From contig CAMLDJ010000261.1 of assembly GCA_946478755.1 (NCBI GenBank), positions 1 to 7,840 of the forward strand: a stretch of 7,840 nucleotides of DNA, given 5' to 3'. The notes beneath the pieces are model-generated. The model was not told the origin of the DNA, did not search any database, and was given only the letters and a program-made list of their open reading frames with translations. The DNA is from an uncultured Pedobacter sp. (GTDB lineage: Bacteria; Bacteroidota; Bacteroidia; Sphingobacteriales; Sphingobacteriaceae). The position numbers were made by a program, and so were the translations under genes. Of this stretch, positions 1 through 6,830 are shown in pieces; position 1 is the first letter of the stretch, and each line of letters starts with the position of its first letter.

Positions 1-20
1 TTTTGGCCTGCAACCTTTTT

Positions 21-1913
21 ATGAACGAGACAGAGATATTAAAGCGATACTGGGGATATGACGGCTTCAGACCATTGCAGGATGAGATCATCACCTCGGT
101 TTTAAATGGCAAGGATACTATGGCTTTGTTGCCTACGGGTGGTGGTAAATCTATTTGTTTCCAGGTGCCGGCTATGGTTAAAGAAGGGATATGTATTGTC
201 GTATCGCCATTGGTTGCGCTAATGAAAGATCAGGTAGAAGGTCTGAAAGCAAAAGGCATTGAGGCCGTGGCTATTTATGCTGGAATGGGCAAACGGGAGA
301 TTGATATTCTACTGGACAATTGCATCTACGGAAAGATCAAATTTTTGTATTTGTCTCCGGAGCGGTTATTGTCTGAATTGGTTCGCGTACGGATTTCGTA
401 TATGAATGTTAATTTAATTGCGGTAGATGAGGCGCATTGTATTTCGCAATGGGGGTATGATTTCAGGCCACCTTATTTAAAGATAAACGAGATCAGGGAA
501 ATTCATCCCGATGTTCCTGTATTAGCCCTGACCGCGACGGCAACCCGATTCGTCAGGAATGATATCATAGAAAAGCTGCAGTTTAAACAACCTCATGTTT
601 TTGTTCAGAGCTTTACCCGTAAAAACCTGAGTTACATTGTGGCGGATGATGAGGATAAGTATAAAAAACTGATCGGTATTACCAGCAAGGTAAAAGGTAG
701 CGGACTGGTTTATGTCCGCAACAGAAGGGAAACCGCTGAAGTTGCTGCTTTTCTAGGCAGGAATGGGATTGCTGCAGATTTTTATCATGCAGGAGTAGAG
801 AAAGATGAGCGCTTTAAACGGCAGGAAGACTGGAAGCGCAACAGGATCAGGGTGATGGTCGCCACCAATGCTTTTGGAATGGGTATTGATAAGCCGGACG
901 TGCGTTTTGTGGTTCATCTTGACTTGCCCGACAGTCTGGAGGCTTATTACCAGGAAGCGGGCCGCGCAGGAAGGGACGGATTGAAGGCTTACGCTGTTTT
1001 GCTGGCCAATAAATCGGACCAGTTATCCTTAAAAGCCAAGTATACAGACAGTTTTCCCTCGGTTGAAGAAATAAAAAAAGTTTACCACTATCTGGGAAAT
1101 TATTTTCAGTTGGCTTATGGAGCAGGGGAAGGGCTGACCTTTGGTTTTGACCTGGCCGACTTTTGTAAAAGATTTAATGTCGGGGTGATCAAAGCCATGG
1201 CAGCGATGAAATTTTTAGAGCATGACGGATACCTCACTTTGTCAGAAAATATATTTTTGCCTTCCAGGGTGTTGTTTATTGTGGGGAATGAGGATGTTTA
1301 CCGGTTTCAAATAGAGAATGCTGGTTATGATGGGCTTATAAAAGCTATATTAAGATCTTATGGAGGTGCTTTTGAACAGTATGTAAAGATCAGTGAAGCT
1401 GATATTGCCGGGAAGATCCGGGCTTCGTTTAAAGATGTAGTGCGGCATTTAAACACCTTGCAGGAATTGGGATTATTGTCCTATCTGCCGCAATCCGATC
1501 AGCCACAGCTGCAATACCTTCGGCCAAGACTGGATTTTAACCATATGGATATTGACGTAAAATATATCGCACAGCGCAAACAGATACAGACCGACCAGGT
1601 AAATGCCGTTTTGGCCTATGTCGCGAAAAAAGAATGTCGCAGTGTGCAGTTGCTGGCTTATTTTGATGAGCCGGGATCAGATAAGTGTGGCATTTGTGAT
1701 GTCTGTCTGGCTGAAAAAAAGAAAGATGATGCAGCGCAGCTGGAGGATAAGATAGACTTTGAGATCATTAGACTTTTACAGGTAGAAACGCATACGCTGG
1801 ACCTGTTGGTGCCGGCGATTGCCGCTGGAACTGAAACCGAACGGCTGGAACGGATACGTATCCTTATGGATGCAGGAAAGATCAAAACAGACGGTAAAAA
1901 TTATTATCTTTAG
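21..1913 (+). CDS. recQ: RecQ-family ATP-dependent DNA helicase (HRDC-less, zinc site displaced)
   Basis: Encodes a 630-residue superfamily 2 3'-5' DNA helicase, expected to unwind recombination and replication intermediates in the cytoplasm. Seen in order: RecQ motif 0 (FRPLQ, 16-20), Walker A TGGGKS (39-44), motif Ia SPLVALMKDQ (62-71), DEAH box (136-139) followed by the aromatic-rich loop SQWGYDFRPPY (142-152), motif III ALTATAT (169-175), motif V region ATNAFGMGIDKP (281-292) and motif VI QEAGRAGRDG (311-320). Four zinc-ligand cysteines lie at C539, C556, C559 and C562, with the x16-x2-x2 spacing of E. coli RecQ but about 160 residues further from motif VI. The intervening segment (about 345-535) contains a winged-helix-like stretch (DLADFCKRF onward). 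The 68-residue tail also looks like a small winged helix, and there is no HRDC domain. The ATG at 21 was chosen because the protein then begins just before the conserved YWGYDGFRPLQ; an in-frame TTG at 3 adds only six atypical residues. The promoter lies outside the window. Family assignment is very secure; cellular role is inferred. Confidence 0.95.
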   Translation: MNETEILKRYWGYDGFRPLQDEIITSVLNGKDTMALLPTGGGKSICFQVPAMVKEGICIVVSPLVALMKDQVEGLKAKGIEAVAIYAGMGKREIDILLDNCIYGKIKFLYLSPERLLSELVRVRISYMNVNLIAVDEAHCISQWGYDFRPPYLKINEIREIHPDVPVLALTATATRFVRNDIIEKLQFKQPHVFVQSFTRKNLSYIVADDEDKYKKLIGITSKVKGSGLVYVRNRRETAEVAAFLGRNGIAADFYHAGVEKDERFKRQEDWKRNRIRVMVATNAFGMGIDKPDVRFVVHLDLPDSLEAYYQEAGRAGRDGLKAYAVLLANKSDQLSLKAKYTDSFPSVEEIKKVYHYLGNYFQLAYGAGEGLTFGFDLADFCKRFNVGVIKAMAAMKFLEHDGYLTLSENIFLPSRVLFIVGNEDVYRFQIENAGYDGLIKAILRSYGGAFEQYVKISEADIAGKIRASFKDVVRHLNTLQELGLLSYLPQSDQPQLQYLRPRLDFNHMDIDVKYIAQRKQIQTDQVNAVLAYVAKKECRSVQLLAYFDEPGSDKCGICDVCLAEKKKDDAAQLEDKIDFEIIRLLQVETHTLDLLVPAIAAGTETERLERIRILMDAGKIKTDGKNYYL

Positions 1914-1915
1914 CT

Positions 1916-2629
1916 ATGATGAAGAACCTAGCCCTTATTGCCTTGCTTATTCCTGTTTTATTTGCAGGGTGTGAAACCAGGTGTATAGAAGATTCCGGTC
2001 AGACTGTGAGCAGGACCGTTTCCCTGAAGAATTTTGATAAAATAAAAGTAAAAGGCACGATTAAGCTGATACTGGTACAGGATAGCAGCTATAAGGTGCA
2101 GGTTGATGCAGATTCAAATATCATCACTTATGTTAAAGCTGATGTTTCCGGGTCTGAACTAACTATAAAGCTGGACCATGATAATTACTGTGGTACTGAT
2201 TCTATTGTGGTACATGCAGGGATTGGTGAATTGAAAAAACTGGAACTGGATGGTACCATTGCAGTTGCTGGAGAAGGACGGATCTATGCCAGAGATATCG
2301 ACCTTTCTCTTGCAGGTACCTCGGATGTGTCGCTGGACTTAAATGCTGCCAGGGTAAACACGGGGGTGGAAGGGGTTGGCAAAATTGCATTAACCGGACA
2401 AGCTGGTACACATGAGCTGAAAATCAGAGGGACAGCAACGGTTGATGCTTTTGATTTTGTGGTAGGGGTGTGTCATGTGGAAACTGACGGTACCGCGAAA
2501 GCTAACTTAAATGTACTTAACGAGTTAAAAGTTAACACGTCGGGTTCCAGTGAGATTTACTATAAAGGTAATCCTAAAAAAGTAGAAGAGAAAAAATCAG
2601 GCGCCACCAAGCTGGAGAAAGTAAATTAG
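1916..2629 (+). CDS. GIN-domain (DUF2807) lipoprotein
   Basis: A 237-residue predicted lipoprotein. The N-terminus has a Lys at position 3, a hydrophobic stretch (5-17) and a lipobox LFAGC, making C19 the lipidated residue after signal peptidase II cleavage. The mature part matches the head GIN-domain style (PF10988, DUF2807): an SLKNFDKIKVKGTIKL opening, then repeated short beta strands with recurring G-T/S turns (about 105-220), as expected for a right-handed beta-helix. C23, C92 and C186 could form a disulfide. The last 20 residues are lysine- and glutamate-rich. Residues after C19 (ETRCIED) do not clearly match a Bacteroidota surface-export signal, so periplasmic or surface location is open. 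The family is common in Bacteroidota, often in multiple copies; 'adhesin' in database names is unproven. The gene starts 2 bases after the recQ stop, so the two are probably cotranscribed. A second ATG immediately follows the first (1919) and would remove only one residue. Confidence 0.85.
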   Translation: MMKNLALIALLIPVLFAGCETRCIEDSGQTVSRTVSLKNFDKIKVKGTIKLILVQDSSYKVQVDADSNIITYVKADVSGSELTIKLDHDNYCGTDSIVVHAGIGELKKLELDGTIAVAGEGRIYARDIDLSLAGTSDVSLDLNAARVNTGVEGVGKIALTGQAGTHELKIRGTATVDAFDFVVGVCHVETDGTAKANLNVLNELKVNTSGSSEIYYKGNPKKVEEKKSGATKLEKVN

Positions 2630-2673
2630 GACTGATTGTTGTTTTTACCTACTTTAGTCGCCTTATTCAATAC

Positions 2674-3969
2674 ATGGAAAAAAACGACAAAAAGGTTATC
2701 CGGTCATGGGCATTCTTCGATTGGGCCAATTCAGCTTATAACTTAGTCATCACTTCAACAATATTTCCAGCCTATTACACCATTATTACAACAACCAGGG
2801 ATTATGGCGATCAGGTGACCTTTTTTGGTAGGAAATTTACCAACACGGCCTTGTCTAATTATGCCCTTTCTGTGGCCTATCTGATTATGGTCATCTTGCT
2901 ACCCATTTTGTCTTCTATGGCCGATTACCGGGGGAATAAGAAGTTTTTCATGAAGCTCTTTACCTATATCGGCGGCTTTGCTTGTATCGGCCTGTATTTT
3001 TTTAAACTGGATACCCTTGAATTTGGTGTGATCTGTTTTGCTGTTGCGGCAATGGGTTATGTAGGCGGGGTGATGTTTAACAATTCGTATCTCCCAGAAA
3101 TCGCGACTCCTGATCAGCAGGACCGGGTCAGCGCCAAAGGTTATGCTTACGGCTATATAGGTAGTGTATTGTTACAGCTCATTTGCTTTGTTTTTGTATT
3201 GAAGCCGGAACTGTTTGGTATTACCGATCTTTCTTTTCCACCGCGGCTATCGTTTTTAATGGTTGGTTTATGGTGGATTGGCTTTGCTCAAATCTCCTTT
3301 AAAAGATTGCCCGCCGGCAGCCCCAATTACAAGGAAATCAATAAAAGTGTAATTCATAGTGGTTTTCAGGAACTGGCCAAGGTCTGGAAACAGTTAAAAC
3401 ATATGGAGTTTCTGAAGAAATTCTTACTGGCGTTTTTCTTTTATTCGATGGGTGTGCAGACGATCATGCTTGCAGCGGCCGGTTTTGGGGAAAAAACCCT
3501 CCAGCTGGGCACCGCCAAACTGATTGCGGTGATCTTGATCATACAATTGGTCGCCATTGCCGGTGCCATGCTGATGTCTAACTTTGCAAGGAAAGTAGGA
3601 AATGTTAAAGTGCTGATCGTTGTCGTGCTCATTTGGATTGCAACTTGTTTCTGTGCCTATTTTATCAGTAATGAGTACCAGTTCTATGGTCTGGCTGCCA
3701 TTGTTGGGCTGATCATGGGGGGGATACAATCTTTATCCCGATCTACCTATTCTAAGTACCTGCCTGCGGATACACCTGATACTACTTCCTTTTTTAGCTT
3801 TTATGATGTTACAGAAAAAATGGCTATTGTTATTGGGCTTTTCAGCTTTGCCTTTATTGAGGAGGTAACTGGCAGTATTCGCAATTCTATTATTGCTTTG
3901 GCATCATTTTTTGTATTAGGTTTGGTATTTTTGCTGCTGTTAAAAAGTTCTGAAAAGAAACTGGACTAA
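2674..3969 (+). CDS. MFS transporter, UMF1 / Atg22-like family
   Basis: A 431-residue polytopic inner-membrane protein with about twelve hydrophobic segments, the usual size for the UMF1 (Unknown Major Facilitator 1) family, PF11700. Diagnostic features are the N-terminal W12 and DWANSAY (16-22) at the start of the first helix, the SSMADYRGNKK loop after helix 2 (the position of the MFS loop 2-3 motif), and GGIQSLSRSTYSKYLP (349-364), the characteristic UMF1 segment late in the C-terminal half. A more hydrophilic stretch around residues 212-248 (KRLPAGSPNYKEIN onward) is the likely central cytoplasmic loop between the six-helix halves. Yeast Atg22 exports amino acids from the vacuole; bacterial UMF1 substrates are mostly unknown and nothing here identifies one. 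The ATG is the first residue before the conserved N-terminus, preceded by an A/T-rich 44-base gap with no Shine-Dalgarno sequence. It may be read through from the upstream pair or have its own promoter; no clean promoter was found. Confidence 0.9.
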   Translation: MEKNDKKVIRSWAFFDWANSAYNLVITSTIFPAYYTIITTTRDYGDQVTFFGRKFTNTALSNYALSVAYLIMVILLPILSSMADYRGNKKFFMKLFTYIGGFACIGLYFFKLDTLEFGVICFAVAAMGYVGGVMFNNSYLPEIATPDQQDRVSAKGYAYGYIGSVLLQLICFVFVLKPELFGITDLSFPPRLSFLMVGLWWIGFAQISFKRLPAGSPNYKEINKSVIHSGFQELAKVWKQLKHMEFLKKFLLAFFFYSMGVQTIMLAAAGFGEKTLQLGTAKLIAVILIIQLVAIAGAMLMSNFARKVGNVKVLIVVVLIWIATCFCAYFISNEYQFYGLAAIVGLIMGGIQSLSRSTYSKYLPADTPDTTSFFSFYDVTEKMAIVIGLFSFAFIEEVTGSIRNSIIALASFFVLGLVFLLLLKSSEKKLD

Positions 3970-4070
3970 TTAGATTGCCGCGAACCTGATTTATATATTA
4001 AATGAAACCATCATAAGCATACCGCTTAAAAACAGCAATAAAATGCTGATGAAAAAACAATTATATTTCA
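3970..4070 (+). other. Intergenic gap with two short inverted repeats
   Basis: This 101-base A/T-rich spacer separates the transporter from the LutA-like gene. It holds two small perfect hairpins: TAAGC (4014-4018) with GCTTA (4024-4028) around a 5-base loop, and CAGCA (4033-4037) with TGCTG (4044-4048) around a 6-base loop. Neither is followed by a T-run, so neither looks like an intrinsic terminator. No convincing Bacteroidota promoter (TTTG, about 19 bases, TAnnTTTG) was found. The region probably carries the promoter or mRNA leader of the next gene, but this cannot be shown by eye. Confidence 0.35.
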
Positions 4071-4808
4071 ATGAAAATAGAATTATTTGTGCCCTGCTTT
4101 GTCGACCAATTATATCCTGAAACGGCATTTAATACCATTAAATTACTGGAAAAATGTGGATGTGAGGTGTTCTATAATTCTGCGCAGACCTGCTGCGGAC
4201 AGCCTGCTTATAATGCGGGCTATTGGGAACAGGCTAAGGAAACTGGAGTTAAGTTTTTAAGTGATTTTTCGGAAACCAATTATATCGTGGCACCGTCGGC
4301 ATCTTGCGTGGGTATGGTGAAAAATGGGTACAACGATTTGTTTACGAATACGACGGTACATAATAAATGCAGAAACATACAAGGCAATATATTTGAACTT
4401 TCTGATTTTTTGGTTAATGTGCTGAAGCGGGATTATTTTGGTGCTGAACTGGAGGGCAAGGCTGTTTATCATGATTCCTGCAGCGGTCTTCGTGAATGTA
4501 AGATTAAAAAAGAACCAAGATTGTTGCTATCGAAAGTACACGGCCTGGAGATGGTTGAAATGAAAGATACCGATATGTGCTGCGGGTTTGGTGGTACATT
4601 TGCTGTTAAATTTGATGCGATCTCTTCAGCGATGGCCGAGCAAAAGGTGAACAATGCGATGGAACAGGGGGCCGAGTACGTTATTTCAACTGATCTTTCC
4701 TGCTTAATGCATTTGCAGGGTTATATCGAAAAAAATAATATTCCATTAAAAACGATGCATTTAGCCGATGTTTTAGCAAGTGGCTGGCTCGAAAGTACAG
4801 AATATTAA
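4071..4808 (+). CDS. LutA/YkgE-type (Fe-S)-binding protein with two CCG domains
   Basis: A 245-residue protein made of two cysteine-rich CCG domains (PF02754, formerly DUF224). The first motif runs from C9 to C41-C42-G43 (CX31CCG, then QPAYNAG); the second from C137 to C170-C171-G172 (CX32CCG, then FGGTFAVK). A further conserved-looking cysteine, C211, lies in the TDLSCLMHL segment. Such motifs bind iron-sulfur or metal centres in heterodisulfide reductase HdrB, glycolate oxidase GlcF and LutA. Length and the CCGFGGTF signature match LutA of the B. subtilis LutABC L-lactate utilisation system and E. coli YkgE, so a cytoplasmic electron-transfer role in lactate or other hydroxyacid oxidation is a reasonable inference. 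The usual partners LutB (ferredoxin-like) and LutC are not in this window, so the lutA symbol is withheld. The ATG is directly preceded by an A/T-rich leader without a Shine-Dalgarno sequence; the conserved FVPCFVDQLYP begins at residue 6, supporting this start. Confidence 0.88.
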   Translation: MKIELFVPCFVDQLYPETAFNTIKLLEKCGCEVFYNSAQTCCGQPAYNAGYWEQAKETGVKFLSDFSETNYIVAPSASCVGMVKNGYNDLFTNTTVHNKCRNIQGNIFELSDFLVNVLKRDYFGAELEGKAVYHDSCSGLRECKIKKEPRLLLSKVHGLEMVEMKDTDMCCGFGGTFAVKFDAISSAMAEQKVNNAMEQGAEYVISTDLSCLMHLQGYIEKNNIPLKTMHLADVLASGWLESTEY

Positions 4809-4813
4809 TTAAC

Positions 4814-4826
4814 TTCGCACTGCGAA
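4814..4826 (+). promoter_or_regulatory. Upstream hairpin in the thrS leader
   Basis: A perfect inverted repeat, TTCGC-ACT-GCGAA (or TTCGCA/TGCGAA around one base when read as DNA). As RNA it gives a 5-bp stem with a 3-base loop. It begins 5 bases after the stop of the LutA-like gene and lies 4 bases (ATTA) before the anticodon-like hairpin. No T-tract follows, so it is unlikely to be a terminator alone. The E. coli thrS operator also has two stem-loops, so this could be the second structural module of a ThrRS operator. A protein-binding palindrome is an alternative. The repeat itself is certain; its function is not. Confidence 0.45.
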
Positions 4827-4830
4827 ATTA

Positions 4831-4849
4831 AATCACCTTGTAAGTGATT
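4831..4849 (+). promoter_or_regulatory. tRNA-Thr(UGU) anticodon-arm mimic, putative ThrRS operator of thrS
   Basis: AATCAC (4831-4836) pairs perfectly with GTGATT (4844-4849) around a 7-base loop, CTTGTAA (4837-4843). As RNA the loop CUUGUAA equals the anticodon loop of tRNA-Thr(UGU) as remembered for E. coli: C32, U33, anticodon UGU at 4839-4841, A37, A38. G35 and U36 are the main anticodon identity bases for threonyl-tRNA synthetase. The hairpin ends 39 bases before the thrS ATG. In E. coli, ThrRS represses its own translation by binding a leader stem-loop that imitates the tRNA-Thr anticodon arm; an equivalent role here is inferred from sequence and position. The spacing to the start codon differs from E. 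coli, and no Shine-Dalgarno sequence exists to be masked, so the mechanism may differ. Confidence 0.65.
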
Positions 4850-4888
4850 ACGATTAATCTTTTATCAATTTTTAAATCATAGTTGTAG

Positions 4889-6814
4889 ATGATTCATATT
4901 ACACTCCCTGACGGCTCCAGCCGCCAGTATGAAAAGGGCACAACTGCCCATCAAATTGCTTTATCTATTTCAGAAGGGCTCGCCCGGAATGTTTTAGCTG
5001 CCGAAGTAAACGGCGAAGTTTGGGATTCATCGAGGCCAATTGAGGCTGATGCTACGGTAAAACTGCTAACCTGGAACGACGAGGCCGGTAAGGCTACCTT
5101 TTGGCATTCTTCGGCGCATATGATGGCCGAGGCTTTAGAAGCTTTATATCCGGGAACAAAGTTTGGTATTGGTCCGGCCATTGAAACCGGTTTTTACTAT
5201 GACGTTGATTTTGGGGACAGAGAGTTCTCTTCTGATGATTTTAAGGCAATAGAGGCCAAGATCATTGAGTTGGCAAAGCAGAAAGAAGTTTTTGAACGCA
5301 AAGCTGTTTCTAAAGCTGATGCCATCGCTTATTTCAAAGAAAAAGGCGATGAGTACAAGTTAGATCTTTTAGAAGGTCTGGAAGATGGAAAGATCACCTT
5401 TTATACACAAGGGGAATTCACAGATCTTTGCCGCGGTCCGCATATTCCTAATACAGGTTTCGTAAAGGCGGTAAAACTGATGAACGTTGCTGGGGCTTAC
5501 TGGCGTGGTGATGAAACAAGAAAGCAGCTGACCCGTATTTATGGGGTGACATTTCCTAAGGCAAGTGAGCTGACTGAATACCTCCATATGATTGAAGAGG
5601 CAAAGAAAAGGGACCACCGTAAACTGGGTAAGGAACTGGAGCTATTTGCTTTTTCTGAAAAGGTTGGCATGGGATTGCCGTTATGGTTGCCTAAAGGAAC
5701 AGCCTTGCGTGAGCGTCTGGTGCAGTTTTTAACCAAAGCACAAGCGAAAGCAGGTTATGAACAGGTGGTAACTCCGCATATCGGACATAAAAATTTATAC
5801 ATTACTTCCGGTCACTATGAGAAATATGGTAAAGATGCATTTCAACCAATAAAAACACCGCAGGAGGGAGAGGAGTTCTTTTTAAAACCGATGAACTGTC
5901 CCCACCACTGCGAAATATATAAAGTTAAGCCGCGGTCTTATAAGGATCTTCCTTTGCGCTTTGCAGAATTTGGAACAGTTTACCGGTACGAACAAAGTGG
6001 GGAGCTGCATGGCTTAACCCGTGTTCGTGGCTTTACTCAAGATGATGCACATTTATTTTGTAGACCAGACCAGGTAAAGGAGGAGTTTAAGAAGGTGATA
6101 GACCTGGTGTTGTATGTCTTTAAATCATTGGGCTTCAATGATTATATCGCGCAGGTTTCTTTAAGGGACCCTGAAAACCGGACCAAGTATATTGGAAGTG
6201 ATGAGAACTGGCACCTGGCAGAATCGGCAATTATAGAAGCCGCTGCTGAAAAAGGCCTGCCAACCGTTGTAGAGTATGGTGAGGCTGCTTTTTATGGTCC
6301 GAAGCTGGACTTCATGGTGAAAGATGCTTTGGGTAGAAAATGGCAGTTGGGAACAATCCAGGTAGATTACAACCTGCCTGAACGCTTTGAACTTGAATAT
6401 ACCGGTAGTGATAACCAGAAGCACAGACCGGTGATGATTCACCGTGCACCCTTTGGATCGCTGGAACGCTTTATTGCAGTTTTAATCGAACATTGTGCAG
6501 GGAATTTTCCATTGTGGCTTTCTCCGGAGCAATTTATTATTCTTCCGATCTCTGAAAAGTATGAAGATTATGCAAAAAAAGTTTCAGATGAATTAAATAA
6601 TTCCGATATTCGCGGGCTGATTGACTTCCGTGACGAGAAGATTGGAAGAAAAATCAGGGATGCGGAGGTTAAAAAAACACCTTATATGTTGATTATCGGC
6701 GAGAAAGAGATGGCTGAAGGAAAGGTGTCTGTAAGAAAACACGGTGAAGGAGATTTAGGTGAAATGACCCTGCAGGAGTTTAGCGAATTATTAATTAAAG
6801 AAATAACAGTTTAA
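4889..6814 (+). CDS. thrS: Threonyl-tRNA synthetase
   Basis: Encodes a 641-residue class II synthetase that charges tRNA-Thr in the cytoplasm, virtually the length of the E. coli enzyme (642). Domains: TGS (about 1-61), second additional domain for editing Ser-tRNA-Thr (about 62-240) with H73 and H77 (HSSAH) and C181/H185 (CRGPH), class II catalytic core (about 265-540) and C-terminal anticodon-binding domain (about 545-641). The catalytic zinc ligands that select threonine are present: C337 (MNCPHH), H388 (DDAHLF) and H518 (MIHRAP). Motif 2 arginine R366 (VYRYE) and motif 3 R527 (GSLERF) are also intact, so the enzyme should be active in both synthesis and proofreading. The ATG at 4889 begins the typical [12 protein letters not shown] opening. 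An 80-base gap precedes it, holding the anticodon-like hairpin, and infC follows after 13 bases, so thrS probably heads the translation-factor operon. Confidence 0.98.
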   Translation: MIHITLPDGSSRQYEKGTTAHQIALSISEGLARNVLAAEVNGEVWDSSRPIEADATVKLLTWNDEAGKATFWHSSAHMMAEALEALYPGTKFGIGPAIETGFYYDVDFGDREFSSDDFKAIEAKIIELAKQKEVFERKAVSKADAIAYFKEKGDEYKLDLLEGLEDGKITFYTQGEFTDLCRGPHIPNTGFVKAVKLMNVAGAYWRGDETRKQLTRIYGVTFPKASELTEYLHMIEEAKKRDHRKLGKELELFAFSEKVGMGLPLWLPKGTALRERLVQFLTKAQAKAGYEQVVTPHIGHKNLYITSGHYEKYGKDAFQPIKTPQEGEEFFLKPMNCPHHCEIYKVKPRSYKDLPLRFAEFGTVYRYEQSGELHGLTRVRGFTQDDAHLFCRPDQVKEEFKKVIDLVLYVFKSLGFNDYIAQVSLRDPENRTKYIGSDENWHLAESAIIEAAAEKGLPTVVEYGEAAFYGPKLDFMVKDALGRKWQLGTIQVDYNLPERFELEYTGSDNQKHRPVMIHRAPFGSLERFIAVLIEHCAGNFPLWLSPEQFIILPISEKYEDYAKKVSDELNNSDIRGLIDFRDEKIGRKIRDAEVKKTPYMLIIGEKEMAEGKVSVRKHGEGDLGEMTLQEFSELLIKEITV

Positions 6815-6827
6815 ATAAGATATAAAT

Positions 6828-6830
6828 TTG
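6828..6830 (+). promoter_or_regulatory. Non-canonical infC start codon (TTG), likely IF3 autoregulation point
   Basis: The reading frame is closed upstream by TAA at 6816-6818. Codons between are GAT, ATA, AAT, then TTG. Because IF3 discriminates against non-AUG initiation, a weak start codon on its own mRNA gives negative feedback, as established for the AUU of E. coli infC. No Shine-Dalgarno sequence lies upstream; the 13-base gap is A/T-rich. The lack of ATG is directly visible, while the regulatory role is inferred. Confidence 0.6.

Noticed and set aside
3..20. TTG at position 3 as the recQ start
   Set aside because: It adds six residues unlike the family N-terminus, and the ATG at 21 lies at the expected distance from the conserved motif 0.
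4062..4069. TATATTTC, a 7-of-8-type match to TAnnTTTG just before the LutA-like gene
   Set aside because: It ends next to the ATG, placing transcription start within the coding region, and no upstream -33 element is visible.
4831..4870. Anticodon-like hairpin as an intrinsic terminator of the LutA-like gene
   Set aside because: The stem has only two G-C pairs and is not directly followed by a T-run; the nearest T-rich stretch begins about 11 bases later.
4809..4888. T-box riboswitch or tRNA gene fragment in the thrS leader
   Set aside because: The gap is only 80 bases, with no T-box core sequence, antiterminator or terminator. No acceptor, D or T arm surrounds the anticodon-like hairpin, so it is not a tRNA remnant of recognisable extent.
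6823..6830. TAAATTTG, an exact match to the Bacteroidota -7 promoter element TAnnTTTG
   Set aside because: It overlaps the infC start codon, so transcription would begin inside the gene, and no TTTG-type -33 element lies at the right distance upstream.
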